Origin: Tatumella sp. JGM91
GTDB lineage: Bacteria > Pseudomonadota > Gammaproteobacteria > Enterobacterales > Enterobacteriaceae
Direction of reading: 5' to 3'
Assembly (NCBI RefSeq): GCF_018257575.1
Contig: NZ_JAERJP010000002.1
Location: 124,001 to 188,000, forward strand
DNA length: 64,000 nucleotides
Made by a program: the position numbers and the translations under genes. This document shows positions 28,220 through 39,301 of the stretch, in pieces; the stretch's first letter is position 1, and every line of letters starts with the position of its first letter. Under the pieces are notes generated by a model. The model did not search any database. It was given only the letters and a program-made list of their open reading frames with translations, and was not told the origin of the DNA.

Positions 28220-29914
28220 TCAGGGATCAGCAATGACACCACTACGAAGTTCACGACGTAAAATTTTCCCGATATTACTTTTCGGCAGCGCATCACAAAA
28301 CTCGATCTGCCGCGGAATTTTATAGCCTGTCAGATTTTTACGACAATGGTCAAGTAACTCTTCACGGGTGAGGGATTTATCTCTGGCGACCACAAACGCT
28401 TTGACTGCTTCACCGGTCTTGTCACTGGGTACGCTGATCACCGCCGCCTCGGCGACTTTATCCAGAGACAGCATCACCGCTTCAACCTCACAGGGGTAAA
28501 CGTTAAACCCGGAGACCAGAATCATATCTTTTTTTCGGTCAACGACCCGGATAAAGCCCTGCTGGTCAGCAGTCACAATATCGCCGCTACGCAGCCAGCC
28601 ATCGCTGAATACTGCCGCCGTTTCTGCCGGCTGGTTCCAGTAGCCTGCCATTACCTGCGGTCCTTTAATTAGCAGCTCTCCGCGTTCGCCCTGCCCCCGT
28701 TCATTACCCTGTTCATCAACAATTTTAATCTCTGTTGAAGGCACAGGAATGCCCACACTACCGGTATGTTCCCTGCTGTTACAGGGGTTGACTGCCACCA
28801 GCGGGGAGCATTCTGTCAGTCCATAACCTTCCAGCAGGTAATTACCGGTCAGCGCATGCCATTGTTCTGCCACACTGCGGGTCACGGACATTCCTCCCCC
28901 GACCGTGAGTTTCAGGGAAGAAAAATTCAGCTTTCTGAAATCCGTACTGGCCAGCAAAGTATCAAATAAGGTGTTTACTCCGGAAATTGCCGTAAAACGG
29001 TAACGACTGAGGGTTTTAATCATTCTTCGGGTATCAAGCGGATTGGTAACTAACAGATTACAGCCCCCTTTTTCAAGGAATAACAGGCAATTCACAGTCA
29101 ACGCAAAAATATGGTACAGCGGTAATGCAGTAACAATCATCTCTTCACCGGATACCAGTACCCCGCCATACATGGCTTTTATCTGTTCCAGATTCGCCTG
29201 CAGGTTACGGTGTGTCAGCATTGCGCCTTTTGCCCGTCCGGTGGTACCGCCGGTATACTGCAATAAAGCAACATCATGGGGATGTAGCTCAGGGCGATGA
29301 TAAGTCAGCGACTGACCACGCTGAAGGCAGTGCCGGTAGCTGCGGGCATCCGGCAAAAATCCGCCCGGCCGGTACCCTTTGATAAACCTGACCGCCAGAT
29401 TCACCAGGCTGCGCTTTGGCCAGCGGAGCCCGTCACCCGGCGATGTCACTATGATATGTCTGAGCCGCGTATCCGCCATCACCTGCTGTAAGGTGGCAAC
29501 AAAGCTGCTGATAATAACAATAACTTCAGCACCGCTGTCGGCCAGCTGATGGCGCAATTCTGCAGGCTTATAGCGCGGATTAACGTTGACCACGATCATC
29601 CCGGCCCGCAGCGCCCCGAATAGCGCCACCGGAAACTGTAAGGTATTCGGTAACATCAGCGCCAGCCGGGTCCCTTTCGCCAGTTTCAGTGCCTGTTGCA
29701 GATAAGCGGCGAAAGCACGGCTTTGCTGTTCCAGCTGCCGGAACGTCAGGGTCTGTCCCATACTGATATAGGCAGGTTTATGGTTGTAGCGCTGGACTGA
29801 CTGTTCAAAAACATCAAGTAATGACTGACAATGATCAGCATTAATCTCCGGTAACACATTATCAGGGTAATGTGCTAACCAGGGTTTCTTCCGTGTATCC
29901 GCCTGTAAGGCCAT
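28220..29914 (-). CDS. fadD: Long-chain fatty acid--CoA ligase
   Basis: The 564-residue inner-membrane-associated enzyme activates imported long-chain fatty acids to acyl-CoA, the effector of FadR. E. coli FadD has 561 residues. The AMP-binding signature [14 protein letters not shown] is near 217-230, G-Y-G-L-T-E-C-S-P near 358, and the fatty acyl-CoA synthetase motif D-G-W-L-R-S-G-D near 430 with Ser where E. coli has Thr. [14 protein letters not shown] follows. The start at 29914 has a GAGGG ribosome site. A longer opening to 29962 is not needed. No clear FadR operator was found upstream. Confidence 0.95.
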   Translation of the reverse strand: MALQADTRKKPWLAHYPDNVLPEINADHCQSLLDVFEQSVQRYNHKPAYISMGQTLTFRQLEQQSRAFAAYLQQALKLAKGTRLALMLPNTLQFPVALFGALRAGMIVVNVNPRYKPAELRHQLADSGAEVIVIISSFVATLQQVMADTRLRHIIVTSPGDGLRWPKRSLVNLAVRFIKGYRPGGFLPDARSYRHCLQRGQSLTYHRPELHPHDVALLQYTGGTTGRAKGAMLTHRNLQANLEQIKAMYGGVLVSGEEMIVTALPLYHIFALTVNCLLFLEKGGCNLLVTNPLDTRRMIKTLSRYRFTAISGVNTLFDTLLASTDFRKLNFSSLKLTVGGGMSVTRSVAEQWHALTGNYLLEGYGLTECSPLVAVNPCNSREHTGSVGIPVPSTEIKIVDEQGNERGQGERGELLIKGPQVMAGYWNQPAETAAVFSDGWLRSGDIVTADQQGFIRVVDRKKDMILVSGFNVYPCEVEAVMLSLDKVAEAAVISVPSDKTGEAVKAFVVARDKSLTREELLDHCRKNLTGYKIPRQIEFCDALPKSNIGKILRRELRSGVIADP

Positions 29915-29993
29915 GGTAATCCCTCGCCATTGTTCAATGAGACTGACGTGCCCGATAGTCACTGTACGGGATATCCGCCACCCTCTGTATGAT

Positions 29994-30032
29994 CCGGAAA
30001 ATCCGCAGTAATCCGGACTGCGGGCTTTCCGG
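29994..30032 (-). terminator. Hairpin after the slp-type gene
   Basis: CCGGAAAATCCGCAGT at 29994-30009 pairs with ACTGCGGGCTTTCCGG at 30017-30032 with small internal mismatches. It lies just past the yeaY stop at 30044 and probably ends that transcript before fadD. Confidence 0.6.
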
Positions 30033-30043
30033 TCAGCTTTCTG

Positions 30044-30643
30044 CTATTCGGTCAGATAAGTCTGTACCGGTGCAGGACCCGGGTTATAAAACCCCCACCA
30101 GGGGTTTCCGCCCGGGTACCCATGCCGGTAATGCCCCGGCCCCGGGCCATACCCTATCCAGGGGGCTATTGGCATCGGCGGGGTCATTATCTGACTGGCC
30201 AGTCGCCAGCGCTGATAGCCGGTGACATTAATGACCAGAAAATCATAACTGGCCTGGCCTATTTTTCCTTTCTCCGTACCGCGGATATTCCCCAGTACCG
30301 TCAGATACTGGTTATTGAAATCAACCGGGTCAACAAAGCTGTTAATATCGGCATAAATTCGGCCAACAGCGGCTGATCCCAGTACTGGCCGGGCGCTGTC
30401 ATCCAGAGGCTGTACTGCCAGCTCGATACGGGTCAGACCGTTTCGGTTGATCACCTGAACCACTTTGCCGCCAAACCGTGATTCCTGGCCGGTGTATAAC
30501 TGCGGGGCATTCATAACCTGTGACAGGTTCTGCTGTGGCTGAGGTGAAATACCACGAATACTCTGAGGCACGGTGACGCATCCGGCCAGCAATAACACGG
30601 ACATCAGCATAAGTGCCGGACATCCCTTACTCAAACTAAACAT
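30044..30643 (-). CDS. yeaY: Slp family outer membrane lipoprotein YeaY
   Basis: The 199-residue protein has a signal peptide with lipobox L-L-L-A-G-C (Cys at about 22), so it is a lipoprotein. It matches E. coli YeaY of the Slp (starvation lipoprotein) family, whose conserved core here is [14 protein letters not shown] and N-V-T-G-Y-Q-R-W. The C-terminal 45 residues are rich in Pro, Gly, Tyr and His, as in YeaY. Its role in envelope stress or acid resistance is inferred from the family. It lies between tsaB and fadD, as in E. coli. Confidence 0.93.
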   Translation of the reverse strand: MFSLSKGCPALMLMSVLLLAGCVTVPQSIRGISPQPQQNLSQVMNAPQLYTGQESRFGGKVVQVINRNGLTRIELAVQPLDDSARPVLGSAAVGRIYADINSFVDPVDFNNQYLTVLGNIRGTEKGKIGQASYDFLVINVTGYQRWRLASQIMTPPMPIAPWIGYGPGPGHYRHGYPGGNPWWGFYNPGPAPVQTYLTE

Positions 30644-30704
30644 AGTAATCTCCTGAATATTACAGGGTCAGACAGCACAAATTATCACCGGTTGCAGCCA
30701 AACC

Positions 30705-31415
30705 TTATCTGCCCGGTAATTTTTTCCATGTCACTTCATTACGTAAATAGACAGGTTCAATCGCGGCGACATCAGATAATGCGCCTTTACGCCACTGATT
30801 AATCGCCAGCGGCAGCATGTCTGCTGCGCACGGCAGTTCTGCGTCGCTGGCCGTCAGTTGCAGGCAATGCTCCTGTTGCAGTTGCGGGTAAGTCTGCCAG
30901 CCTGTCCCGGCAGTCACCCATGCCCCCGATAACTGTTGCATACGCTGTTGCGCTTGCTGCGGACTGAGCACCTGCTCAGTTTCACTGCCCTGCCATTCTC
31001 CCTGAGCATCACGCTGATACTCGGCCCAGTAAACTTCACCCATCCGTGCATCAATCGCCGTCAGCACCCGGCTTGCCTGCTGGCCACGCCAGGCGCCTTC
31101 GGCGAGGGTAGCAAGGGTCGATACCCCAATCATCGGTAAATCGGCCCCCAGAGCCAGTCCCTGTGCAATGCCGATACCGATACGTACCCCGGTAAAACTG
31201 CCCGGACCACGGCAAAAAACCAGCGCATCCAGATCGGTCAGTGTCAGTTGCTGACCTTCCAGTAACTCAGAGACCAGCGGCAAAATTCTGCGTGTATGGT
31301 CACGCGGAGCGATCTCAAAACGGGCATCCTGCTGTTGCTGATTAAAAATAGCCGCCGAACAGGCTTCTGTAGCCGTGTCCAGGGCGAGTAACTTAAGTTT
31401 TGAGATATCTTGCAT
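30705..31415 (-). CDS. tsaB: tRNA threonylcarbamoyladenosine biosynthesis protein TsaB
   Basis: The 236-residue subunit of the TsaBDE complex makes the t6A37 modification of ANN-decoding tRNAs. It is an ASKHA-fold protein: [12 protein letters not shown] near 9-20, [12 protein letters not shown] near 68-79, and [12 protein letters not shown] near 121-132. The start at 31415 lacks a recognisable ribosome site and is six residues longer than in E. coli (231 residues). No better start exists in frame. It is downstream of yoaA. Confidence 0.95.
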   Translation of the reverse strand: MQDISKLKLLALDTATEACSAAIFNQQQQDARFEIAPRDHTRRILPLVSELLEGQQLTLTDLDALVFCRGPGSFTGVRIGIGIAQGLALGADLPMIGVSTLATLAEGAWRGQQASRVLTAIDARMGEVYWAEYQRDAQGEWQGSETEQVLSPQQAQQRMQQLSGAWVTAGTGWQTYPQLQQEHCLQLTASDAELPCAADMLPLAINQWRKGALSDVAAIEPVYLRNEVTWKKLPGR

Positions 31416-31559
31416 AATTTTTTGTAATTAATAAAAGTGAAGTCTTAACCTGCCGCACAGTCACGCGCCAGCAGTCCGTTTTCATTGTCTGTTGCCTGTC
31501 CGCAACAGACAGTATAATTGTCATTGCGCTGACAAATGAACGTTATTCGCAATAAAATG

Positions 31560-33476
31560 CTAGCGGGACAGCGTCCGCCCGGCCCTGATAAACTGCTCAG
31601 CCGCCCCTAAATCGCGGGTACGCGGGCAATCCGGCAGGCTATTGATAAACAATGCCCCGTAAGGCCGTGAAACCAAACGCATATCACAGATTACCAACAC
31701 ACCACGATCAGTTTCATCACGAATTAACCGGCCTGCCCCCTGTTTCAGAGCGATCACCGCATCAGGCAGCTGCACTTCATCAAAAGGATCGGCACCCCGG
31801 TGCCGGGCGTCTTCCATACGGGCTTTCAGCAGCGGGTCTTCCGGTGACGTAAAAGGCAGTTTATCGATAATCACCAGCGATAACGCATCCCCCCGGACAT
31901 CCACCCCTTCCCAGAAACTGCTGGTTGCCACCAGTAAGGCATTACCGGCCTCAATAAACTGCTGTAAAATTTGTCCTTTGCTGGTTTCACCCTGCAATAA
32001 TACCGGTAATGTCAGCACCTGGCGGAACTCCGCGGCCAGTTCGCGCATCATCTGATACGAGGTGCAAAGAAAGAAACAACGTCCCTGATTAGCTTCAATT
32101 AAGGGGGCCAGCATTTTCACCAGTTGCTTCGCTACCCCCGGCCGCCGGGTCTCCGGCAGGTTACGTGGCACGCACAATAAGGCCTGGCGGGCATAATCGA
32201 ACGGGCTGTTGAGGATCATCTGCCTGGCACCGTTAACCCCGAGCCGCCCGGCGAAATGGTCCATTTTGCCATTTACCGCTAAAGTCGCAGAGGTAAAGAT
32301 CCACGAGGCTTTTCTCGCATCGACGACTTCACGGAACCTTTCAGCCACCGATAAGGGCGTCAGGGCCAGGGTGAAATGACGGGATGAACATTCATACCAG
32401 TAGCTGAAACCAGGCTGATCCGTATTACTGATACGTTTCAGGCGTGTCCGGTATTGAGCCGCCCTTTCAAAAGCCGCATCCAGCAGCGCAGAACGCCCCA
32501 GGGACAGCTTTATCACGTCGTAACACAGCTCCAGGGCATCATCCAGCAGCACCAGCATCCGCGCCACATTTTGCTGCTGTAATAATTCCCGTAAATTACC
32601 GCGAAACCCCGGGTCGCCAAGGATCATCCGGAAGTCCTGGCTGGCCTGAGACAACCGGTCGGCCGCCTTTTGCAACTGTTGCATATCGCGGACCTCAGTA
32701 CGGTAGGCAATGATGATATCTTTTGCCAGGTCCTGCAGTTGCCGGCCGGAAATCTGCTGCCCGAAATACTGGCTGGCAATATCCGGTAACTGATGGGCTT
32801 CATCAAAAATCATGACGTCTGCATCCGGAATCAGCTCAGCAAAACCACTTTCCTTCACCACCAGATCCGCCAGAAACAGGTGATGGTTAACCACCACAAT
32901 GTCTGAATCCATAGCCCGCTTACGGGCTTTAACCACAAAACAGTCGTTATAACGCGGACAATCGCTGCCCAGACAGTTATCGTTGGTACTGGTCACCAGC
33001 GGCCACAACGGGCTGTCCTCAGCAACAGTGCCGCAATGACTGATATCCCCGTCCACGGTCGCGGATGACCAGCCACGGACACTGACCAGGTCAGTCAGCG
33101 ACTGAACCGGTAAATCACCGCCGGACAGGTTCTGCTGATCCATACGTTCCAGACACAGGTAATTGGCACGGCCTTTGAGGATTGCCGTTTTACCGGTAAA
33201 TGCCAGTGCCTTAACAATAGCGGGTAAATCACGACTATAGAGCTGATCCTGCAGCGCTCTGGAGCCCGTGGAGACAATGACTTTTTTGCCCGAACGTAAT
33301 GCCGGGACCAGATAGGCATAGGTTTTTCCGGTGCCGGTGCCCGCTTCCACCACCAGCTCACTGCCGTCTTCTATTGCCTGTTCCACCGCCAGGGCCATCT
33401 GCCGCTGTGCTTCACGTGGCCGGAAGCCACGGATAGCATGGGTCAGTACCCCGCCGGGGGAAAAATCATCACTCAC
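31560..33476 (-). CDS. yoaA: ATP-dependent DNA helicase YoaA (DinG/XPD family)
   Basis: The 638-residue 5'-3' iron-sulfur superfamily 2 helicase matches E. coli YoaA (636 residues), which acts with the HolC subunit in tolerance of replication damage. Walker A V-E-A-G-T-G-T-G-K-T is near 42-51 and the D-E-A-H box near 225. The four-cysteine iron-sulfur cluster includes Y-L-C-L-E-R near 107 and C-L-G-S-D-C-P-R-Y-N-D-C near 168-179. The C-terminal motif Q-G-A-G-R-L-I-R is motif VI. It is divergent from yoaB. Confidence 0.96.
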   Translation of the reverse strand: MSDDFSPGGVLTHAIRGFRPREAQRQMALAVEQAIEDGSELVVEAGTGTGKTYAYLVPALRSGKKVIVSTGSRALQDQLYSRDLPAIVKALAFTGKTAILKGRANYLCLERMDQQNLSGGDLPVQSLTDLVSVRGWSSATVDGDISHCGTVAEDSPLWPLVTSTNDNCLGSDCPRYNDCFVVKARKRAMDSDIVVVNHHLFLADLVVKESGFAELIPDADVMIFDEAHQLPDIASQYFGQQISGRQLQDLAKDIIIAYRTEVRDMQQLQKAADRLSQASQDFRMILGDPGFRGNLRELLQQQNVARMLVLLDDALELCYDVIKLSLGRSALLDAAFERAAQYRTRLKRISNTDQPGFSYWYECSSRHFTLALTPLSVAERFREVVDARKASWIFTSATLAVNGKMDHFAGRLGVNGARQMILNSPFDYARQALLCVPRNLPETRRPGVAKQLVKMLAPLIEANQGRCFFLCTSYQMMRELAAEFRQVLTLPVLLQGETSKGQILQQFIEAGNALLVATSSFWEGVDVRGDALSLVIIDKLPFTSPEDPLLKARMEDARHRGADPFDEVQLPDAVIALKQGAGRLIRDETDRGVLVICDMRLVSRPYGALFINSLPDCPRTRDLGAAEQFIRAGRTLSR

Positions 33477-33598
33477 ATCGCCTCCGGAATTACATTAAAC
33501 GGGCTGATTATGTCAGTAATCTGCCACAGGGACTACCGGGGATGACATATTCCCCCTGATATGGCAGGCTGAGGGCCGAAAAATTAAAGGAGCAAGTC

Positions 33599-33943
33599 AT
33601 GACTATCACCCGAATCGATCCTGAGCACCGCATGTCAGAAGCTGTGGTTTACCAACAAACGGTCTACTATACCAGCGTCCCTGAAAACCTCGACGGCGAT
33701 GCCCTTGCTCAGACCGCCGATGCACTGGCAGTGATTGACAAATTACTGGCCCGCGTCGGCTCAGACAAAAGTAAAATTCTTGATGCCACCATTTTTCTGA
33801 CCGATAAAGCCGATTTTGAGGCAATGAATCAGGCATGGGATGCGTGGGTATCACCGGATAATGCACCGGTGCGCTGCACGGTACTGGCAGGACTGATGCA
33901 TCCGAAATATAAAGTGGAAATTAAAATTATCGCCGCACTGTAA
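33599..33943 (+). CDS. yoaB: RidA/YjgF family protein YoaB
   Basis: The 114-residue protein is the length of E. coli YoaB. RidA-family proteins hydrolyse reactive imine and enamine intermediates. The family arginine is present in P-V-R-C-T-V-L-A-G-L near 91-100, with K-Y-K-V-E-I-K-I at the end. The substrate of this paralog is unknown. The stop codon lies inside a palindrome shared with the convergent yoaH. Confidence 0.95.
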   Translation: MTITRIDPEHRMSEAVVYQQTVYYTSVPENLDGDALAQTADALAVIDKLLARVGSDKSKILDATIFLTDKADFEAMNQAWDAWVSPDNAPVRCTVLAGLMHPKYKVEIKIIAAL

Positions 33944-33958
33944 TCGCCGGGCGATTAC
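33940..33958. terminator. Palindrome spanning the stop codons of yoaB and yoaH
   Basis: GTAATCGCC at 33940-33948 and GGCGATTAC at 33950-33958 form a perfect inverted repeat. The yoaB stop (33941-33943) is in the left arm and the yoaH stop (33955-33957) in the right arm. There is no U-run. Confidence 0.5.
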
Positions 33959-34146
33959 TCTTCGTCTTCATCTTCGTCATCTTCAAAACGTGCCAGGCTC
34001 TGTCCGCCCTGGTGCGTTTCACGAATTTCGGCCGCAACTACGCCGATAGCTTCACCGCTCGACATACCTTCAGCAATCAGCTGATGGATACGCTCTACCG
34101 CCTGTTGCTGCTGCTCGCGGGAAAGTGCCGGTAATCCATTAAACAT
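33955..34146 (-). CDS. yoaH: YoaH (UPF0181 small protein)
   Basis: The 63-residue protein of unknown function matches E. coli YoaH (59 residues): [24 protein letters not shown] and an acidic tail of D and E. The start at 34146 (M-F-N-G-L-P) matches the family M-F-A-G-L-P. An ATG at 34185 is rejected. It is divergent from pabB. Confidence 0.93.
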   Translation of the reverse strand: MFNGLPALSREQQQQAVERIHQLIAEGMSSGEAIGVVAAEIRETHQGGQSLARFEDDEDEDEE

Positions 34147-34258
34147 ATCAACCTCTGTCAGCCAGCCAGCGACCTTCTGTTGCAAAGAAGATAACTGGTG
34201 TCAGTAATAAAAAAATATGTCAGGCTTAGCGCCAAATTCCCGCTATTGCCTGACGTTT

Positions 34259-35638
34259 ATGACTCTGAAAACACTTTCTCTGGAATATTCACCCACTGCC
34301 ATCAATCACTGGTTCTCGCCGATTGCGGATCAGCCCTGGGCGATGTTACTGAGTTCTGCAGCCGCCGAGCATCGCGATAATCGCTTTGATATATTGAGTG
34401 CTGCTCCGCTGACCACTCTGACCACCCATGGTCCGGAGACAAAAATTACCGAGCAGGGCCATTGCCGGGTATCAGGGGATGACCCGCTGACACTGGTGCA
34501 ACAGGCGCTGAAACAACTGCCTGCAGTAACGACCCCGGACGCCGGGCTGCCTTTCTGCGGCGGAGCGCTCGGTCTGTTCGGTTATGATTTAGGCCGGCGT
34601 TTTGAACGCCTTCCGCAGCAGGCAACCCGTGATTTGTCTACCGCCGATATGGCCGTCGGTATCTATGACTGGGCCATGATAGCAGATCATCAACAACAAC
34701 GCCTTACTCTGGTCAGCCTCGGGGATGTCCGGCAACGCCTGCACTGGCTTCAGCAACAGCAGGCCGCGCCGCGGGCACCGTTCAGACTGTTATCTGACTG
34801 GAAAAGTAATCTGTCATATCTTCAGTATCAGCAGTGCTTCGCCAGGGTACATGACTATATCCGTGCCGGAGACTGTTACCAGATCAACCTGGCACAACGT
34901 TTTCAGGCCGCATACCAGGGCTGTGAGTGGCAGGCCTTTGAATACTTAAGCCAGCAAAACCGTGCGCCCTTCAGTGCATTTCTGCGGTTAGAGGACAGTT
35001 GCCTGCTGAGCCTGTCCCCGGAGCGTTTTCTGCAGGTCAGCGACCGTCGCGTAGAAACCCGTCCGATTAAAGGAACCCGTCCGCGGATGGACGACCCGCA
35101 GGCAGATCAACAGCAGGCACAGCAACTGGCAACCGCGGAAAAAGATCGCGCCGAGAATCTGATGATCGTTGACCTGCTACGTAATGATATTGGCCGGGTG
35201 GCCGAACCGGGCAGTGTCAGTGTACCGGAACTTTTTGTGGTTGAACCTTTTCCTGCGGTTCACCATCTGGTCAGCACCATCCGCGGCACATTACCCGCCA
35301 CCACCAGCAACACCGACCTGTTACGGGCCTGTTTCCCCGGTGGCTCGATTACCGGAGCCCCGAAAATCCGTGCCATGGAAATCATTGATGAACTGGAACC
35401 TCACCGGCGTAATGCCTGGTGTGGCAGTATTGGTTATCTGAGCCGCTGCGGGAGAATGGACACCAATATCACCATCCGTACCCTGATCGCCGAACAACAA
35501 CAACTGTATTGTACCGCAGGTGGCGGCATTGTTGCCGACAGTGTTATGCAGGACGAATACCAGGAAACACTGCATAAGCTGCAACGGATCCTGCCGGCAC
35601 TGAAGACATTATCGGCCATCAGCACTGATGAATATTGA
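34259..35638 (+). CDS. pabB: Aminodeoxychorismate synthase component I
   Basis: The 459-residue enzyme, with PabA, converts chorismate and glutamine to 4-amino-4-deoxychorismate for folate synthesis. E. coli PabB has 453 residues. The chorismate-binding domain shows P-I-K-G-T-R-P-R near 277, whose lysine forms the covalent intermediate, the D-R-A-E-N-L-M-I-V-D-L-L-R-N-D-I-G-R stretch, F-P-G-G-S-I-T-G-A-P-K and the C-terminal G-G-G-I-V-A-D-S. The start at 34259 (M-T-L-K-T-L-S) is preferred over 34217 by alignment. Neither has a strong ribosome site. nudL overlaps its last 11 bases. Confidence 0.95.
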   Translation: MTLKTLSLEYSPTAINHWFSPIADQPWAMLLSSAAAEHRDNRFDILSAAPLTTLTTHGPETKITEQGHCRVSGDDPLTLVQQALKQLPAVTTPDAGLPFCGGALGLFGYDLGRRFERLPQQATRDLSTADMAVGIYDWAMIADHQQQRLTLVSLGDVRQRLHWLQQQQAAPRAPFRLLSDWKSNLSYLQYQQCFARVHDYIRAGDCYQINLAQRFQAAYQGCEWQAFEYLSQQNRAPFSAFLRLEDSCLLSLSPERFLQVSDRRVETRPIKGTRPRMDDPQADQQQAQQLATAEKDRAENLMIVDLLRNDIGRVAEPGSVSVPELFVVEPFPAVHHLVSTIRGTLPATTSNTDLLRACFPGGSITGAPKIRAMEIIDELEPHRRNAWCGSIGYLSRCGRMDTNITIRTLIAEQQQLYCTAGGGIVADSVMQDEYQETLHKLQRILPALKTLSAISTDEY

Positions 35639-36191
35639 ACAGTTTCGTCAGCGTTTCCTGTTACAGCTTCCCCCGCGAAGTCAGTCGGACAGCGCCGGGG
35701 GCCGCGAGGCCGCGGTGCTGTTACCGGTCATTGCCAGGCAAGTACCGGCTTTACTGCTGACCCGCCGCGCCGATCACCTGCGTCATCACCCGGGCCAGGT
35801 TGCCTTTCCGGGAGGTAAACGCGACCCTGGTGACCGTCATTTATACGACACCGTATTACGTGAAACCTCCGAAGAGCTGGGACTGAGCAGAGAAAATATA
35901 GAGATAATCGGTCAGTTACCCGCAGTCAGCAGCCAGACAGGATTCAGAGTGACCCCATTTGTTGCTATCCTGCCCGCAGACCTGCCGATAACACTTGACG
36001 CCGGTGAAGTTGCCGGGGTGTTCGAAATCCCGTTACTGCCCTGGTTGCACAGCCGCCATTTTTCTTCTCTGAATGTCATCCGCCGTGGCCAGCCCGCAGA
36101 AATCTGGTTCTCCGGTTATCAGCCGCATGTTATCTGGGGAATGACCGCGGGTATACTCCGCGATTTTGGCCGGCAAATACTCGGTAAATAG
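35628..36191 (+). CDS. nudL: Nudix hydrolase NudL (coenzyme A pyrophosphatase family)
   Basis: The 187-residue protein matches E. coli NudL (192 residues) of the CoA-pyrophosphatase type. The extended signature L-R-H-H-P-G-Q-V-A-F-P-G-G near 49-61 precedes the Nudix box end R-E-T-S-E-E-L-G-L near 79-87. As in E. coli NudL, the first glutamate of the classic Nudix box is not conserved. The start overlaps pabB by 11 bases, which implies translational coupling. Confidence 0.93.
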   Translation: MNIEQFRQRFLLQLPPRSQSDSAGGREAAVLLPVIARQVPALLLTRRADHLRHHPGQVAFPGGKRDPGDRHLYDTVLRETSEELGLSRENIEIIGQLPAVSSQTGFRVTPFVAILPADLPITLDAGEVAGVFEIPLLPWLHSRHFSSLNVIRRGQPAEIWFSGYQPHVIWGMTAGILRDFGRQILGK

Positions 36192-36327
36192 TCCCCTCGT
36201 TCTGCGGAGCAAGTGGTAATATATATTAATACAGATATTTACAACGGTGACGGCGATCAGGCCGGTGCTTCAGTAAGCATACCGTTTTTTTATTGCGCTG
36301 CAGATGGTTAGTACGGGAGTTTTGGTT

Positions 36328-37692
36328 GTGATAAGTGTCTTCGACATGTTCAAAATAGGTATTGGCCCTTCAAGTTCTCATACGGTAGGGCCGATGAAAG
36401 CTGGCAAACAGTTCGTCGATACACTGATAGCCGAAGAAAAATTATATCAGACCACCCGTATCGCAGTGGATGTTTATGGCTCCCTGTCCCTGACCGGTCA
36501 TGGTCACCATACGGATATCGCTATTATTATGGGCCTCTCCGGGGCGGCCCCGGATACGGTAGATATTGATGCTATCCCGGCTTTTGTCGCCGATGTTAAT
36601 CAGCGTCAGCGTTTGCTGATCGCCGGCGGGCTGCACGAAGTGGATTTCCCCCGTGAAGGAGGCATGGTCTTCCGCAGCGATAATTTGCCATTACATGAAA
36701 ATGGCCTGACCCTGACCGCCTGGAACGAAGACTACTGTCTGCTGAAAAAAACCTATTATTCGGTCGGTGGCGGTTTTATTGTCGATGAACAGCAATTTGG
36801 CCAGTCGACGTTAGAGAATGTACAGGTGCCCTATGCTTTTAATTCAGCCAAAGAACTGTTGTCCGGTTGCCATACTACCGGGCTTTCCGTGTCAGGGCTG
36901 GTGATGAAGAATGAGCTGGCAGTACATAGCCGTGACGATATCAGTCATTACTTTGCCAGCGTCTGGCAGACAATGCAGGCCTGTATTGACCGGGGATTAA
37001 ATACCGAAGGCGTACTGCCGGGACCGTTGCGGGTACCACGACGTGCCGCAGCCTTGCGCCGGTTACTCATCTCGGGCAGCAAAAACTCAACCGACCCGAT
37101 GAACGTTATTGACTGGGTGAATATGTTCGCCCTGGCGGTTAACGAAGAAAACGCCGCCGGAGGTCGCGTCGTTACGGCACCGACCAACGGCGCCTGCGGC
37201 ATTATCCCGGCGGTACTTTCCTACTATGATCAGTTTATCTCACCGGTCAATAACGAAGTGGCATTGCGTTACTTTCTGGCCTCCGGGGCTATTGGTATTC
37301 TGTATAAAATGAATGCCTCAATTTCCGGGGCAGAGGTTGGCTGCCAGGGTGAAGTCGGGGTCGCCTGTTCAATGGCCGCCGCCGGTCTGGCTGAACTTTC
37401 GGGGGCCAGTCCTGAACAAGTCTGCGTCGCCGCAGAAATCGGTATGGAGCATAATCTGGGACTGACCTGCGACCCGGTCGCTGGTCAGGTCCAGGTCCCC
37501 TGTATCGAACGTAATGCTATCGCCTCGGTGAAAGCGATTAATGCCGCACGTATGGCTTTACGGAGGACCAGTGAGCCAAGAGTATCCCTGGATAAGGTTA
37601 TTGAGACAATGTATGAAACAGGGAAAGATATGAACGCCAAATATCGCGAAACATCACGTGGCGGACTGGCAATAAAAGTACAGTGTGACTGA
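36328..37692 (+). CDS. sdaA: L-serine deaminase I
   Basis: The 454-residue iron-sulfur enzyme converts L-serine to pyruvate and ammonia. The GTG start at 36328 has a GGGAG ribosome site 8 bases upstream and gives V(M)-I-S-V-F-D-M-F-K with exactly the E. coli length of 454. An ATG at 36304 would precede that ribosome site and is rejected. Conserved parts are [14 protein letters not shown] near 13-26, the cysteines in [24 protein letters not shown] and G-L-T-C-D-P-V. It is convergent with yoaE. Confidence 0.97.
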   Translation: MISVFDMFKIGIGPSSSHTVGPMKAGKQFVDTLIAEEKLYQTTRIAVDVYGSLSLTGHGHHTDIAIIMGLSGAAPDTVDIDAIPAFVADVNQRQRLLIAGGLHEVDFPREGGMVFRSDNLPLHENGLTLTAWNEDYCLLKKTYYSVGGGFIVDEQQFGQSTLENVQVPYAFNSAKELLSGCHTTGLSVSGLVMKNELAVHSRDDISHYFASVWQTMQACIDRGLNTEGVLPGPLRVPRRAAALRRLLISGSKNSTDPMNVIDWVNMFALAVNEENAAGGRVVTAPTNGACGIIPAVLSYYDQFISPVNNEVALRYFLASGAIGILYKMNASISGAEVGCQGEVGVACSMAAAGLAELSGASPEQVCVAAEIGMEHNLGLTCDPVAGQVQVPCIERNAIASVKAINAARMALRRTSEPRVSLDKVIETMYETGKDMNAKYRETSRGGLAIKVQCD

Positions 37693-37704
37693 CCAGCAGT
37701 AATA

Positions 37705-37734
37705 TCCTCCCCCACGGTAACGCCGCGGGGAGGA
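37705..37734. terminator. Terminator between sdaA and yoaE
   Basis: TCCTCCCC at 37705-37712 pairs with GGGGAGGA at 37727-37734, with further pairing of C and G inside. It stands between the convergent stops. U-runs are weak. Confidence 0.65.
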
Positions 37735-37738
37735 CAGA

Positions 37739-39301
37739 TTATCCGGCGTCCTGATCGTGGTTCTGCGGGTCACGGGTAATCCGGACCAGATCAATACGGT
37801 AATCCGTGGCCCGGACGATGGTAAAGTGCAGGTCGTTAATGTCTATCACTTCTCCGGTCTGCGGGATCTGGCCTTTCTGGCTGATTAACCGCCCCGCCAG
37901 TGACGCATGATCTTCTCCGGATTCAACCAGATAATGCACATCAAACAACTGTTCAAGCGAGTGCAGATCGGTTCCCCCTTTTACCAGCCAGCCATCACCG
38001 TCCGGGATAATATCCGGGGTTTCATCTTCGTCCGGGAACTCACCGGCGATCGCCTCCAGTACATCCAGCGGGGTCACTAACCCCTGCACGACGCCAAACT
38101 CATTACTGACGATAACACAGCTCCCTTTCGCTCGCCGCAAAACACCCAGCAGATTAATAGGATCAAGGGTTTCCGGTACAATAATTGCCGGCGTCGCTGC
38201 CGCAAACTGCCCGATATCAACCCCGTGATCGAGGGCGACCAGCAATTCTTTCGCGCGAACTACCCCGATAATTTCATCCAGTTCACCACGGCTGACCGGG
38301 AACAGGCTGTGGGGAGTATCCAGTAATTGCTGACGAATATCGTCAATCGGACTTTCGGCATTAACCCAGGAAATTTCACCACGGGGAGTCATCAGACTGC
38401 GGATAGAACGCGATGCCAGGGTAAGAACCCCGTTAATCATATAGCGTTCTTCATCTTTAAACGATTCGGTAACAGGCAGACTTATTTCAGCCGGAGTACT
38501 GGTCACTGGCTGAGCGTGGGTTTGCCGCCCGCCCATCAGCCGCAGGATAACTTCCGCAGTCCGTTCGCGCATTGGCCGGCGTGCCTGATGACGTATAAAA
38601 TTACGACGGGCTATCTGGTTAAACATTTCAATCACTATCGAGAAACCAATAGCTGCGTACAGATATCCCTTCGGAATATGGAAACCAAATCCTTCAGCCA
38701 CCAGGCTCAGACCAATCATCAGCAGGAAACTGAGGCACAGAACGACGACTGTCGGATGTGCATTGACAAACTTTGTCAGCGGCTTTGAGGCCAGTAACAT
38801 CAGCCCCATGGCTATCACAACGGCGGTCATCATAATCCACAGGTGGCTGACCATTCCCACCGCTGTCACCACCGCATCCAGAGAGAAGACCGCATCCAGC
38901 ACCACTATCTGGGCTACCACGGCCCAGAAGCTGGCATAACTTTTATTGCCTTCTTCTGATTCCGGCATATTTTCCAGCCGTTCGTGCAGTTCCGTCGTGG
39001 CCTTAAATAACAGAAAGATTCCCCCTGCCAGCATAATTAAGTCTCTGCCGGAGAAACCAAAATCCCCGAGATAAAACAGAGGCCGGGTCAGCGTGACCAT
39101 CCATGAAATTAATGACAGCAAACCAAGGCGTAATACCAGGGCCATGCTCAGGCCAATCACCCTCGCCTTATCACGTTGCCGTGGTGGCAATTTATCGGCC
39201 AGAATGGCAATAAAGACCAGGTTGTCGATGCCCAGTACAATTTCAAGAACAATCAGTGTCAGTAACCCAGCCCAGACAGAAGGGTCCATAAATATTTCCA
39301 T
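37739..39301 (-). CDS. yoaE: TerC/CorC family membrane protein YoaE
   Basis: The 520-residue inner-membrane protein matches E. coli YoaE (518 residues). The N-terminal TerC-type domain of about seven helices (to residue 235) contains [11 protein letters not shown] and [13 protein letters not shown], with acidic residues likely to bind metal. A pair of CBS domains (about 300-420) and a C-terminal CorC/HlyC transporter-associated domain follow. Function is unproven; related proteins export manganese or act in metal stress. The manXYZ-yobD-mntP cluster that lies next to it in E. coli is absent. Confidence 0.92.
   Translation of the reverse strand: MEIFMDPSVWAGLLTLIVLEIVLGIDNLVFIAILADKLPPRQRDKARVIGLSMALVLRLGLLSLISWMVTLTRPLFYLGDFGFSGRDLIMLAGGIFLLFKATTELHERLENMPESEEGNKSYASFWAVVAQIVVLDAVFSLDAVVTAVGMVSHLWIMMTAVVIAMGLMLLASKPLTKFVNAHPTVVVLCLSFLLMIGLSLVAEGFGFHIPKGYLYAAIGFSIVIEMFNQIARRNFIRHQARRPMRERTAEVILRLMGGRQTHAQPVTSTPAEISLPVTESFKDEERYMINGVLTLASRSIRSLMTPRGEISWVNAESPIDDIRQQLLDTPHSLFPVSRGELDEIIGVVRAKELLVALDHGVDIGQFAAATPAIIVPETLDPINLLGVLRRAKGSCVIVSNEFGVVQGLVTPLDVLEAIAGEFPDEDETPDIIPDGDGWLVKGGTDLHSLEQLFDVHYLVESGEDHASLAGRLISQKGQIPQTGEVIDINDLHFTIVRATDYRIDLVRITRDPQNHDQDAG

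Noticed and set aside
29915-30043. FadR operator upstream of fadD
   Set aside because: No TGGTCNGACCA-like palindrome is present in the region.
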